DNA from: Pseudoips prasinana | Lineage: Eukaryota > Arthropoda > Insecta > Lepidoptera > Nolidae | Direction: 5' to 3' | NCBI GenBank assembly: GCA_951640165.1 | Contig: OX621263.1 | Coordinates: 6,346,501 to 6,410,500 of the forward strand | DNA length: 64,000 bases | In this document: positions 10,530 through 23,300 of the stretch, one piece after another | Position numbering within the stretch: position 1 is the first letter of the stretch | How the letters are laid out: each line of letters begins with the position of its first letter | Notes under the pieces: model-generated | Told to the model about the DNA's origin: nothing | Databases searched by the model: none | The model's input: the letters and a program-made list of their open reading frames with translations, nothing else | Made by a program: the position numbers and the translations under genes

Positions 10530-11160
10530 CTTCTTACTACAAAATAGATAGATAAATATATTCATTTTATTGCAAAATGTAAAAAAAAAACAGTTAACTA
10601 AAATAATAAACAATTTGCGGTCTTATCGCGTACTAGTGATTTCTTCCAAACAAGTTTACATTCAGTCACAGTACATAGATTTTTGAATTTTTATTTCAAT
10701 GTTTCATGCAAAATGGCGGAATATTAAAACTGTATTTTTAAAAGTATTTGATTATTTATTTCAAAATTAAAATAGAGTTTATAAATCTCATTGTTTAATT
10801 TGATACAATGAGATTTATAAGCAGTATTTTTTATTAATACTACCTACCTACTTAATTTATTTCTTTATGAAATTGATTTATTTTTAATGTTATAGCTGTT
10901 TATAATAAATAATATAATTAGGCTTAGCCTATAGCTACTTTGGAAGAAATAAATCTTATTATATTAATTTTAAATAAATAAATACGTTTATCAATAAAAT
11001 TAAAGAGTTCGATAAAAATTACGTGTGCGGACCAAATAGGCTATCATTTAAACAAAAACGAAACAATTATTATAATCATATGCAAGGATTCATGCAAATG
11101 TTGAATGACGATACTCAGATTACATAGACACGTTTGAGTCTATGATAATTGAAGAAACTT
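10530..11160. other. AT-rich upstream region
   Basis: No gene seen. It has a short inverted pair around 10775-10820 (ataaatctcattgt / acaatgagatttat) and leads into the promoter of the next gene. Confidence 0.5.
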
Positions 11161-11243
11161 AAGATAAAAATCGTTTACATAGAATATCAAGATAAGGGTT
11201 GTACATAAAACGATTAAATTATTGATAAATTAAAGTATATAAT
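11160..11243 (+). promoter_or_regulatory. Probable chorion-type promoter (TATA and GATA motifs)
   Basis: TATATAAT at 11236-11243 lies 70 bp before the start codon. AGATAA motifs lie near 11161 and 11192. GATA sites are known parts of silkmoth chorion promoters; their use here is inferred. Confidence 0.5.
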
Positions 11244-11305
11244 GATCGTAATATAACCTTATGTTTTATTTCTAAGTGTTACGTTATGGTAATTGAAACG
11301 GCACC

Positions 11306-13514
11306 ATGATTATATCCTGTTTCATCGTGTTGCAAATATATTTTACTCAGGTAATGATTTATTTCCTTAAATATTCTTAACTAAATTTAAAGACCTGCGA
11401 TTTAAATTTGACTTGCCTATTGAGCTAAATTTTACTTGCCTTGCCTTGCCCTTGCCTTATTTCGAAAAAGAAAAGGTTTTTATTCACGTAGACTTTTAAA
11501 AAGCGCTTGTAAATAGTCAGACAGAACATGTTTGTAGTAATATATAATTAATTAATAATTATTTTTAGGTACATATAGATATTTAGGTACATGGATTGTA
11601 AGAAAACATTTACAATAAGATTTATTTTATAATAGTAAGAATATTTAGCTAGCTTAAATTAAGTTATTGTCAAAGAGATTTAATTATAAAATTTTAAAAA
11701 TGTTTGTTATATTTATATTGTCTGAATGGTTCTGTCTATATTAAGGTACGAATTTAATATTATTACTATACGGACCTTGTCTTTATAACGATGGTCGCAC
11801 TTACGTACATTTTGTAGTAATTTATCTTATGTTTCCTTTTCTGTTGTTAATATTTCATAATCGTCAATTTGATTTCAAATGTTATACAAGACTGGAAGAG
11901 TTACGGATAAAAATAGGACAATTGAAGGTAGAAAGATAAAAATAAGATTAAATAAATAGAAGTATCAGAATAATTAACGTTTATGAATTTATAACTGTTT
12001 TAATTGTATGAGTGATAATAAACCCTACGTCCGTATATTTACAGACAATAATTGCTCAACTACAACAAACAAACCAGATTAACCAGAATGCGCTAAATAA
12101 CCTAGCAACAGGGCTACAAAATGCTGCTGGGAGAAGATCAAGACAAGTCAATAAGTTCAGAGTGGAAAAACAATTGCCATACAATAGTTTCGGTAGCATG
12201 CAATTTCCCAATCAAGGCAATAGGGGTTTTAACAACTTGGGTTTGAGAAATGGACCTTTGAATAATTTTAATGTTCCAAATCTAAATAACTTTCCTTTTA
12301 ATAATTTAGTACCAAGTTTTAATGGCATTAATAATGGTATGGTCCAAAATAATAATATGGTAGCTGGCAGAGTGGTTCCTGCACCGATTGGTAATAGATT
12401 GGCTGATTTTAATAATTTACGGAATAATAATGGGTTTCAGAATTTAAGAAACAGCCCGTTTACAAATTTGAACTCACCATATTTTAATAACATGCCTTTT
12501 AATAATGGATTGTCCCCTTTTTATAATAATCGTTTTAGTACAGTTAGTGGCTTACAAAATAGTTTTCCAAAAAATAATTTTGCCTTTGGCAACGGTTTAT
12601 CAAATTTCAATTCTATGCCCAACTCTAATGGTATGCAAGTGAATTCCTTGCCTTTCGTGAATAGGCTGCCAAATGTTAACAGTTTACCCATAGGCAGATT
12701 ATCAAATTTAAATAAATTTACTGCCAACAGTCTAAGTGCATTAAACAACATCCCATTTTCGAACAATGTTCCAAATATTGATAACATCCCATTTTCTAAC
12801 AATGTTCCAAATATCAATAACATCCTATTTTCTAACAATCTTCCAACCGCGAATGAATTGCTAAATATAAATAATAATATTCCATTTGGGACTGAAGAGC
12901 AAAGAGTCAACAATGTGTGCAAGAGGGCTATGCAAGAAATTGCAAATTTTAAAGAAAGTTTACAACCTGACAATAATGTCAATAGAAATTTTGGAAATGT
13001 AGCACAGGATATAAATAATTGTGCTGTTTCTAATGGAATATCGAACTATAATCAATTCCCATTCGGTAACATACATAACATGCCAATTAATGATGGTTTC
13101 TCATTTTCCAATAATATTCCAGTTACAAATGCATTGAACACAAATGGCTTTCAAAGTTTCAATAATATTCCTGACTCTAATTTACAAAATGCTAATAACA
13201 ATTTTGCACTTAGTTCCATAAGCAATGGAATGCAACAGTTACAACATTTAAATGAAGGAAATTTTATGAGTAGTTCTATACCAAATGATGAGTTGCATTT
13301 AAATTCTGGTATGTCCAATAATCTGCAAGACGGGTTGCTAAATAACATGCCCAACGAATGCCAGAATGGGTTGCCACAGAACAAATTGAATTTAGGAAAC
13401 TATTTAGCAAATAATCTACAAATTGAAGGGTTTAACAATCTACCGATTATAAATGGCTTGCCTATTGCTGGTATCACAGAAACTGTTACTGTCATGAACA
13501 ACCCATGTGCGTAA
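11306..13514 (+). CDS. Asparagine-rich secreted structural protein, probable eggshell component (two exons)
   Basis: Exons 11306-11350 and 12045-13514 give 504 residues. Exon 1 is a 15-codon signal exon (MIISCFIVLQIYFTQ) with a CAG|gtaatg donor. The intron is phase 0 with acceptor tttacag. Exon 2 starts TIIAQLQQ, so signal cleavage is likely near the AQ, as in the chorion genes at 38 and 55 kb. The rest is very rich in Asn, Leu, Phe, Pro, Ser and Gly, with NNLPF/NNIPF/NGMP-like units. The clearest is a 13-residue repeat around residues 258-290 (NNIPFSNNVPNID and variants). Only about four cysteines fall in the mature chain. No clear chorion A/B central domain is present; the tail 'LPIINGLPIAGITETV' is only faintly reminiscent. 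A functional eggshell role is inferred from gene structure and neighbours. AATAAA lies near 13607. The composition alone might suggest another structural or low-complexity protein. Confidence 0.7.
11471..11810 (+). repeat. Interspersed repeat D, inside intron 1 of the Asn-rich gene
   Basis: Begins 'ggtttttattcacgtagac' and runs to 'gacggtcgcac'-like sequence. It is collinear with the copies at 41.6 and 53.1 kb. Confidence 0.6.
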
Positions 13515-13689
13515 TCTGCACCATAAATTATTTATTAAGTTTAAATTGTAAATACATTTAATAATTTATTTTATTTATTGTTTCTATTTAATTTATTTAC
13601 TATGGTAATAAATAATAATATATAAACCATTGTTTGTTTTATATATTTTCCTATGGTAATTAGTTACATAAACATTGAAACTATCATAT

Positions 13690-14310
13690 CTTCTTTTTTT
13701 ATCGTCTGGGCTGTGGTTACCTTGGTGTTGGAGTTGTCCAAGCTGCCCAGTAGGCCCGTGACATGATTTATCTCTTTAAAAGAGTCAGCAAACAAGTGTT
13801 ACTGACCCTCCCCCTCAACACGATGAACTCGGGCTACCTTACTCACAAACCGGAAAACATTAAGTTTGTAACGTATAAAAAAATGTCTTCTGTAAGGTGT
13901 AGTTACTTGCCCAGTCAGGCAGCTCTTTGAGTGAATGATGGCTGTGCCTTACCTCTCCTCTCTGTCACTCGCCAGAAGCGGAATGTATGAGAAATACATT
14001 AGTATGTTTAACAGTTGTATGGTGACCATCGTACAGGTTCTGTCTTGTTTGGGATCAGATGGTTGTTCTAAGATATTTATTTATATATAATACCCCGTCC
14101 GTCCCACAGAGGGGATGTAGTTAAAGCTCTAAATCCTGCACTACTGGACCCCTTTGTTGATGTCAGTGTATCTGACGGTTGTCGGTCTTGGTTGTTGTTT
14201 AATGGCAACAACCGGGACCGACAACTTAACGTGCCCTCCGAAGCACGGGACGCTAAGAAATTAAACCACTTTAACGGTCACTTATCTATGGACTGACCGC
14301 GTACCTAGTT
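13690..14310. repeat. Mosaic of two interspersed repeats
   Basis: 13770-14000 matches the 'gagtcagcaaacaagtgtt'/'aagctgcccagtagg' family found inverted near 61.7 and 62.2 kb. 14090-14310 holds 'caaccgggaccgacaac' and 'acgtgccctccgaagcacgg'. Confidence 0.5.
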
Positions 14311-14331
14311 GCTTTACCTATTATCTTTTTC

Positions 14332-14646
14332 ATGGTCGATTTATTAATCAAACAATTAGAGTTAGACATTAAGAACATCGTAACAGAGAAACACGCTGAT
14401 TGCTGTGTGGCGGACGGCAAAGACCGGCAAAGACCACCAAAGAATATCACCACACCAGCTCATGCAGTGGGGGGCGTAGAAGTCGTCTCGAGGGAGTATC
14501 TACTAGAGACTGGGCACCGTCTCTCTGTGTACTATAACATAATAATGCGATCGACAAGCGTAGCTATTATGACTATGTATCTGTATGATTTTTGTATTAA
14601 TAAAGCCTACTATACAGTTGATGAATATTTAAATGATAAGTTATGA
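14332..14646 (+). pseudogene. LINE C-terminal remnant
   Basis: An open frame ends with a motif resembling NKAYYTVDEYLND, matching the KKAYYTLNDYLNDK end of the reverse transcriptase at 16.75 kb. The N-terminal half of the frame is repeat sequence. Confidence 0.5.
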
Positions 14647-15526
14647 TTAAGATGACATTATTAAGTAGGAATCCATAATTGTAAAATATAAAATGTAAAC
14701 AAATCAATAATGTGTAATTATATAAGTATATTAATAAAATGGGAAAATTAAATTTGATTAGTTATGAAATTGGTAAATACCTTAGTTGACAATATTTGCA
14801 CGCCGAAAGGCTAATATGGATTGTACGCTGTATTATTTTTAAGATCTTTTATAACCCATATTTAAGCAAATAAAATATTTGAGTTTGAGTAGTGATAAAA
14901 TAGACTCAGTCGTTTAAGTCGTGTAAGAAGCGACTAGACTACATTTTGACAGCTAAAGACTGACTTAGTACTTTAAACCTTTAGCGTTTAGTCTCTTAAG
15001 TCTTTTTAGTTCTCGACTTAGGCTTGCGTAGAATAAGCATAGTCTCTAGTGCTTTAAGGCGTATAAGGCGTTAGTTTTTTGATAAGTTATGATTAAGATG
15101 ACATTATTAAGTAGGAATCCATAATTGTAAAATATAAAATGTAAACAAATCAATAATGTGTAATTATATAAGTATATTAATAAAATGGGAAAATTAAATT
15201 TGATTAGTTATGAAATTGGTGAATACCTTAGTTGACAATATTTGCACGCCGAAAGGCTAATATGGATTGTACGCTGTATTATTTTTAAGATCTTTTATAA
15301 CCCATATTTAAGCAAATAAAATATTTGAGTTTGAGTAGTGATAAAATAGACTCAGTCGTTTAAGTCGTGTAAGAAGCGACTAGACTACATTTTGACAGCT
15401 AAAGACTGACTTAGTACTTTAAACCTTTAGCGTTTAGTCTCTTAAGTCTTTTTAGTTCTCGACTTAGGCTTGCGTAGAATAAGCATAGTCTCTAGTGCTT
15501 TAAGGCGTATAAGGCGTTAGTTTTTT
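14635..15526 (+). repeat. Direct tandem duplication, 2 x 446 bp
   Basis: Unit 1 is 14635-15080 and unit 2 is 15081-15526, both starting 'gataagttatgattaagatg' and ending 'ggcgttagtttttt'. They look almost identical; one difference noticed is ggtaaatacc versus ggtgaatacc. The unit begins in the LINE tail above. It is either very recent or an assembly artefact. Confidence 0.9.
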
Positions 15527-16690
15527 AGTCTTAGTTGGTTAGTCTTATAAGGCTTGCAAGTCTTTTAAGGCTTTTAAGTTTGAACTAAAAGACTCGCCTA
15601 GGGAGTTATGTATTATTGATTAGTTATGAAAAAGACTTAAATAATAATGAAATAATGAAATTTATTCAGCACTTGGGTATTAACATACACTTGTACTTGT
15701 CAAGTTCACAATGGAGTACATAAACATAGTCGAATGCAGTATAAAAATTACAAAAATATAATTAGTCTAAAAAAATTAATCTATTATTTTGAAATTTAGT
15801 TGTACAATATTAAAATTAAAGAATTGAAGGCAATGAGCATTTGGCTAGCGCAGAAGGCTCTTAACCAGTAGCTTAAATTAAACAATTAATACCCGAGGCC
15901 ACCCTTTTAGGGTTCGGGCCACAGCTCAGGGGGCCGCTGAAGCAAAAGGACAGAATTCTAAGAGAGGGTGTGATCAGTTGCACGGGATCACCAATGACGT
16001 GTTAAGGGGCCAAAGCGATCCTCGCCGCTGAGGAGCCTACCCTAGCTAACCTGCGGCTTTCTCTAGCTACCTAGGTGGACGACCCGGAGAAGAAAGCCAC
16101 AAAGAAACTCCAGGCTTGCTTTTTTCGTCTTCTTTTGCTTTTTGTTTTCGTTCTTTTTTTTAATCATGTATTTTCTTACATTATGATGGGCGTTATGTAG
16201 GCTAATGCACGCACAGAACCGTTGTCATCTAATGAATCAAAAAAAATTGTGAGATAATAAACAATAACATTATATTTCACTCAAGCAATTAGAATAACCT
16301 CTTGCTAGATGAGAAAACGGTGGGTACATCCGCGTACATTTACAAAATTAACAAGTCACACGAAGTCAACGACTGTATGAAAAAATAAAATATTATGAGT
16401 ACCCCAACAGCAGTTCGACCAGTTACCGCAAGCAGCACCCGTTCACGAGTATGACGTGAGGGCCAGCCATCGCCTCCCTCGCCATATTAGAGGGAAGGAA
16501 ACGACCCGACCCACAACGCCACCGCAAGCATTAACACACAATGGGAGCATGACGAACTTACAACGGGTAGTTCATGTTGAAGTCGTTAACAGCCTTCGGC
16601 CGAACAGCGTTTGACATGTTCGAGATAATATACATTTGTTTAATAATAAGAATATGCATCTAAAAATCTATGATATTACAGAATTATTTC
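15527..16690. other. Repeat-rich non-coding stretch
   Basis: 15527-15600 continues the 'gtcttataaggct' low-complexity run of the duplication. 15890-16130 is GC-richer and looks like a LINE untranslated region (ctgaggagcctacc, ctagctacctaggtgg). Nothing else was recognised. Confidence 0.4.
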
Positions 16691-16753
16691 TATAGTCAGT
16701 TGAGTAAAATATAAATGTATGTCCTTGATGTAATATTAAGATGTTGCTCGTGT

Positions 16754-18391
16754 TCAACCAAGCGACCAAGCGTTTTTGTCGTTTAAATAATCATTGAGAG
16801 TGTAATAGGCCTTTTTCATTAAAATATTCCTGACCTCTGACTTAAACTTAGCATAGGACAGTTCCTGAAGATTTGTAGGTATTTTGTTATATATTCGGAT
16901 ACTCAGTCCGACAAAAGAAGAATGAACCTTTTGTAAACGATGAGATTCAGCACACAATTTGTGTTTATTTCTAGTGTTTATTGTGTGCGTGTCACTTCTC
17001 TTTTGAAACAAATTCAGATTTTGCCGCACATAAATTATATTAGCATAAATATATTGCGAAGATACCGTTAATATATTTATCTCTTTAAAAACTCTTTTAA
17101 GGAGAATCTCGCGCCTAGCTGATAAATAGCTCGTACTGCACGTTTTTGTAGAACAAAGATACTGTGGATGTCAGCCGCCCTACCCCACAGTAGTATACCG
17201 TAAGACATAATACTGTGGAAGTAGCTAAAATAAACTAGGCGCGCAGTATCTATGTTAGTAAGTTGTCTAACTTTTCTAACAGCATAAGCAGCAGAGCTTA
17301 ATTTTCCAGCCAAGCTGGATATGTGAGTACCCCATTGAAGTTTACTGTCTAAAGTTATGCCCAGAAATGTAGTATATTGAACAGATTCCAACACTTCATT
17401 GTTCAATACCAGATCTGGACCAAAATTTCTCACATTAGGTGTGGTAAATTTAATGCACTATGTTTTTTTAGCATTGAGAACTAAGTTATTAACCGTGAAC
17501 CATTCGGTAATCAGTGTGAGAGCACTATTTATTTCAGCAAGGTTATCTCTGTTTCGGTCTACTTTAAAGATAAGAGAAGTGTCATCTGCGAAAAGGACAA
17601 CATCACAGAAGTTCTTTAAATAATGTGGTAAATCATTAATGTATACTAAGAACAAAAAGGGACCAAGAATGGAGCCTTGTGGCACGCCTAAAGTGACGGG
17701 CAAATTATTTGACTTAACTCCACCTACGTCGACACACTGAACTCTCTGATTAAGGTAAGAGGACAACACGTCCAGCGCAACCTCCCCTACGCCATAATGT
17801 CGTAATTTCAATAATAGCGTGTCGTGGTGAACGCAATCAAATGCTTTAGAAAGGTCACAAAACACCCCAATAGCATTCTGTGACTTCTCCCATGCATCAA
17901 ATATATTTTTTATCAGCGCAATCCCTGCGTCTGTAGTGGATCGCCCTTTAGTAAAACCAAACTGGTTCTGATGCAAGAGGTTGTGTAAATTAAAATGTTT
18001 CAGTAACTGCTTGAGTATAAGTTTTTCAAATATTTTACTTAATGCTGGTAAAATAGAGATGGGGCGATAATTAGAGGGATCGTCTTTAGAACCTGATTTA
18101 AACAATGGTATGATTTTACTACATTTCATTAGGTCGGGAAAAGTACCTGTATCTATACATTGATTATAAATAATCATTAAGTAAGGCGCTATTACGTCGA
18201 TTATGGTTTTTAAAATCCTTACGGAAATACCCCATAAGTCACCTGTATTTTTTGGCTCAAGCGTCCTAACAATATCGTTTATATCAGATACTGTTACATA
18301 TTCAAAGTTAAATATTTGTTTGCATTCTGGAACGCTATTACGTAGCAGCAGTTCGGCGCCAATTTCGGAGGAGTTTAAGGAGCTAGTGTAA
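16754..18391 (-). pseudogene. Decayed non-LTR retrotransposon reverse transcriptase (Jockey/CR1-like)
   Basis: Reading leftward from 18391, the frame contains NYRPISILPALSKIFEKL, GVFCDLSKAFDCVHH, LGVPQGSILGPFLF and the catalytic FADD motif. It is 5' truncated, with no endonuclease seen. An in-frame TAG at 17458-17460 interrupts between NAKKT and CIKFT. A frameshift near 17080 breaks SLKEFLK from FKEINILTVSSQYI. It ends with KKAYYTLNDYLNDK. This is a dead element copy. Confidence 0.85.
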
Positions 18392-18650
18392 GCTCAGCAC
18401 AGCGTTCTGCATGAGTCCACGAAGGTTTCTGAGTTGGTACTACCAATCTTCGACAGAGGGCGGCACTATAATTTCCTACTAATTTATTGTAGTTAGTATT
18501 GTAGCAACGCAAGTGATTATTTATGTAATAAAAAAGCTAAAAATGACTTTGTACAGACAAAGGCAAAAGTAGATGATATAGAACGAGAAGGTTAAATTAA
18601 TATATGTTTTTTCTAAAATAATATTATTATAATTTGTACATAATAATAAT

Positions 18651-18910
18651 AATATCTAGGGAAAATGTCACACAGATCATCCTAGCCCCAAACTAAGCTT
18701 GTACTATGGGTACCAGGCGACGATATACATACTTATATAGATAGATAAATACTTAAATACATAGAAAACATCCATGACTCAGAAACAAATATTCGTGCTC
18801 ATCACACAAATATTTGCACTTGCTGGGATTCGAACCCAAGACCACCAGCTTCGTAGGCAGGAGCACTACCAACTAGGCTAAGGTGACCGTCACTAGGCTA
18901 CGGTGACCGT
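18651..18910 (-). repeat. tRNA-derived SINE family A, duplicated head
   Basis: Complete reverse copy. The last ~16 bp ('cactaggctacggtgaccgtc') repeats the head, so two insertions or a short duplication overlap. Confidence 0.75.
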
Positions 18911-19480
18911 CAAATGATGATATTATTAAAACTTATAAATATACATATGTATCTACTTAGTTCAATAAGTTTTCACACTATTGATATCAAGTCAGAACAA
19001 AGAATAAACGATTATAAATATATTTCAACATATATATTATGATAACTGGCAGCTTAGTTCCGAGTCACGTTCGGTATTCTACAAGTTATACTAAGTTACG
19101 TGGTTTTACTTGTTATTAATGTATTTTGTGAATTTACCATGAAAATAACTCACAATCGTATTTGATAGCATGAGTATATAAACTTTTTTAGAATATATTG
19201 TCAGAATGTTTGCGTTTCTGTGAGAATGATGTATGATTGTGTTTTAAAATCAATTTTCCCTTATTAATATTTTAATTGATCATTGTAATAATTATCTTTA
19301 ATTACTGTAATTGGTGTTCTACAGTTTTAATTAAAGTAAATAAATAAAAATAAGTTAATGTTAAATATGTTTTAAAACAAAAAAAATAATTATAAATAAT
19401 CATTTTGAATTTAGCTGTGTATCTTAACATTTACAAATATAAATTAAATGATAATTCTAAATTGCACCATGAATTAAACA
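18911..19480. other. AT-rich stretch with a possible orphan promoter
   Basis: No intact gene. 'GTATATAAAC' lies at about 19174 with 'TCACGT' about 110 bp upstream. The next ATG (19207) opens only five codons. Confidence 0.35.
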
Positions 19481-19486
19481 TGTATC

Positions 19487-19675
19487 ACCATCATATCAGC
19501 CGAAAGATGTCCATTGCTGGACAAAGGCCTCTCACAAGGATGTCCACAATGGCCAGTTTTGTGCTTCCCGCAACCCTTGCAAGAGTTTCGGTCTAACTTG
19601 TAGGGGCCTGCCCAAGCTGAGTCTTCTAGTTCGTAGTCACCATTCGAGAACCTTTTAGCCCCAGCGACCGTCAAT
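19487..19675 (-). repeat. RTE-type LINE 3'-end fragment
   Basis: Starts 'catatcagccgaaagatgtc' and ends near 'gcgaccgtcaattct'. This is the antisense of the RTE protein tail and its (ATG)n end. Confidence 0.6.
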
Positions 19676-19679
19676 TCTT

Positions 19680-20320
19680 CGTTCTAAAAATGAATGTGTT
19701 TTAATGGTACACTATGGTGTGGCTATTTACAAGCATTATTTAAATCCGCCAGCGGTACTGAGTAATTTGCGTAACTATGCTACGATAACTGATTAATCAG
19801 GGTATCTATCAAATATTTATAACACTTTACCCAGGGGACATATGCCAAAAGAGATCCACCAAAATCGGCCTAAATAGACCTTCCCAAGAAACTCCACAAT
19901 GGTAAAAACTATGAAGCTTATGATTTCGGATGATATGCCATATTAAAGGTTGAGAGACGTTGCCCGTTCTCTGTTATATTTTACATAAGGACGACTTTTA
20001 CGCCCCCCACAGCATGAGATGGAAAATGAAAAAAAAAAGATAGTTGATTAATAAAATTAATATGCCACTTGATTCTTCCAATGGCCTTATTCATATTTAT
20101 TAAAAATAATCACGATGTCTATGGAATATTTTGCTTTTCACTAATCAACCAATCATTTGAAATCAAGTAAAGATAAATAAAATGGTATTGATATAAATGG
20201 TATTTATAATGAAGAATTATACATGGACGGACAAAAATACGGACAAACTACTCTGTATATAAACTAACAAAAAAATTCATAGAAAGACACCTGCAAATAC
20301 CAGCGAACTGATAATAAGGT
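19680..20320. other. Non-coding upstream region
   Basis: No coding signal seen. 19900-20030 has RTE-like words (cgttgcccgttctctg, cgacttttacgccccc). Confidence 0.4.
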
Positions 20321-20328
20321 AGTGCTCA

Positions 20329-20334
20329 TATAAG
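20329..20334 (+). promoter_or_regulatory. TATA-like box for the Val/Pro-rich protein gene
   Basis: CATATAAGTG places TATAAG 59 bp before the start codon, the same spacing range as the other chorion-type genes here. Confidence 0.45.
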
Positions 20335-20387
20335 TGGGTCATGTATTATGTACTATTTGTTAAGTCAGTGTCAGAACGGAAACGGAA

Positions 20388-23300
20388 ATGACGTGTCTTC
20401 CTTTGCTTCTCCTTGCTTCGCAGCTATTAGCAATACAGGCAAGTTTCGCATTTAATTATACGTTAATATTTCATTAGGTACGCTTCGAGGTTTTACGAGC
20501 GTTATACTTTATAAATTTCTAGCTATGCCCCGCGGTTTTATCCGCGTTAAACTTTTACCCTTTAAACCCGGGACATTATTTACTCATGGTCATCTGAGCA
20601 GGATCCCTAACTAAGCAGAGCTATACTTTTCTTTTGTTAATACATACTTATATAGATAACTAGCTGTTCCTCACGGTATTACTCGCGTTAAAGTTTATAA
20701 ATTATAGCCTATGTGTTAGTCCAGGGTGTCAGCTAACTCCATACCAAATTTTATTAAAATCGCTACAGCCATTTAGACGTGAAGAAGTCACAAACATACA
20801 CACTCACACAGTCAAAAACTTTCGCCTTTATAATATTATTGTGATTACTACAAAGTTCATCAAAATCCATCCCGTAGTTTTAGAATAGAATATAATATAT
20901 TTATGGGTTTAAAACATGGTGTATAATTATGATAGGTCTTACGGGTAAAAATAACGTTTCACATGTTTTGCCAGCAATCGACATACAAATGCTAGGCTCT
21001 ATCTGTTCATAACAATTTTATTATTGGTACATACCAGAAAAAGGATAAATATTGCAGAATTTTTAGCGGGAAACAAAATCCATACTCACCAACTTTCGCA
21101 TTACCCTATTGCCAAAACTGTTCTGGCCATCTGGCCAACCGGGAGCGATAGCTTAACGTGTCATCCATGGAGATACTCATAAAGAGAACTTTGCCCGTCA
21201 TTCATTAATAAGTTGTATAATCACGGCGGTCACCATAGCTTAGTTGGTAGTGCTCCTGTCTACGAAGCTGGTGGTCCTGGGTTCGAATCCCGGTAAGTGC
21301 AAATATTCCCTAGATATTATTATTATGTATTTATCTATCTATATAAGTATGTATATCGTCGCCTGGTACCCATAGTACAAGCTTTGCTTAGTTTGGGGCT
21401 AGGATGATCTGTGTGACATTGTCCCCAGATATTATTATTATATTATTATTATTATAAATTTACTGAGTGCCTAGGCGATTAGTCCCGCTGATCATTAGTA
21501 AAGTTTCGAAGTCTGGGAGTTGGCGGTATTATACCCCCGTGCCTCGGAGAGCACTATAGTATGTATATACACTTGTGCACTGTAATATGTCCCACGCAGA
21601 TGGTTAATCTCTATTGAGACTGGCCGCCGTGGCTGAAATTCTAGGCTAGGAGGACATTATTAATATCTTATGAGCTGTGGATACCCTACTGCCAGAGGTG
21701 TTCAAGTTGCCCAGTAGGCCTTTGACATCCTGAATATCTGTGTTTCCACGGTATTGATGTCACGGTAGAGTAGGTTTAGTCGGTGCCAGTCCGTCGTACT
21801 CACCCGCAGACACTTTTTGTTGCGTGTAGCATGCGTAGGCATTCCTCCTGCCTTATACAAAAAAAAAAACCGGCCAAATGCGAGTCGGACTCGCACATGA
21901 AGGGTTCCATAGCAGCAAGTATTTCAGTTGATTAAATGAATGCAAATTGCGGTTTATGACGTATTAAAAAAAAACTACTTGCTAGATCTCGTTCAAACCA
22001 ATTGTTAGTATCATCATCATCATCATCATTACAGCTTTAATAAGTCCACTGCTGGACAAGCCTCCCTCAAGAATCATCTTGAGGGGATATGCCATAATCG
22101 CCACGCTTGGCAGGCGGGTTGGCGATCGCAGTATGATGGTCGTAGTACTCAGAAGGAAGCTGCTTCCCGTCCTCTGCTAGATATTTATTCGGGTCGACTT
22201 CTACGCCCCCACGGGAAGAGATGGGGTGATGATATTCTGATTCTGATATTTGTCGCCGTCACCACACAGCAGTTATATTGTACAATTGTTAGTATACATG
22301 GTAATATATATCATATATTTTTTTTAGTTTTATCATTCTATTATTTTAGAAGTTAGAGGGGGGGACACCCATTTTACCACTTTGGAAGTGTCTCTCGCGC
22401 AAACTATTCAGTTTAGAAAAAAATGATATTAGAAACCTCAATATCATTTTTGGAGACCTATCCATAGATACCCCACATGTATGGGTACGATGAAAAAAAA
22501 ATGTTTTGTCTTTCAGTTCTATGTATGGCGACCCCCCAAAATAATTGTTCTTTTTCTATTTTTGTGTAAAAATCTTAATGCGGTTCATAGAATACATCTA
22601 CTTACCAAGTTTCAGTAGTACAGCTCTTATAGTTTCGGAATAAAGTGGCTGTGACAGACAGACAGACATGACGAATCTATAAGGGTTCCGTTTTTTGCCA
22701 TTTGGCTACGGAACCCTAAAAAGCCTTTGACATGGCGTAACGACTATAATGATAACAATCGGGACCGACGGCTTAAATTATATTTCCTCATCGGACATGT
22801 TTAACCTGTCGGTCCTGGTCGAAGATGCTGAGAAATTAAGTCAATTTGGCGGTCAACCATCAATGGACTGATCGCATACCTAGTTACTTAACCTCGGCGA
22901 TCACTTACGGATCAACTGGCTATGAACAAATCACGAAAAAGATTTATAAGTATTAGGTACTTATAATTATCTCTCTGAGACCTTAAAGGCTGAGCTATTG
23001 AAAAGAAGCGATTGTCCACGTGGCGCAGTGGGGAAGGGACAGACGCCAGCACATCCAGCTATCCCAATCTGCCAAATTTCTTTTATAGATTTTCAACTTT
23101 ATCACAAAAGCATTAGGTTCACTTTCAATTGGGAAAATTTGACAGATTGCGGTAGCTTGATCTGCTGGCGTCTGTACCTATCTCTCTTGCATTTTGGTTC
23201 GATCTCTTCTCACGACTATTTTCTCTGACGCAAATATATTTAAAAAGGCAAACTGGGACTGGACTACCTACTCTAGTGGTTAGTGATCAGGACCGCTAAA

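Noticed and set aside
12521..13384. Minus-strand open frames opposite the Asn-rich exon
   Set aside because: They are shadows of the AT-rich repetitive coding strand, with no start context or splice sites.
13615..13660. TATATAAACCATTG resembling the chorion TATA context
   Set aside because: It sits in the 3' flank of the Asn-rich gene next to the poly(A) signal, with no signal exon after it.
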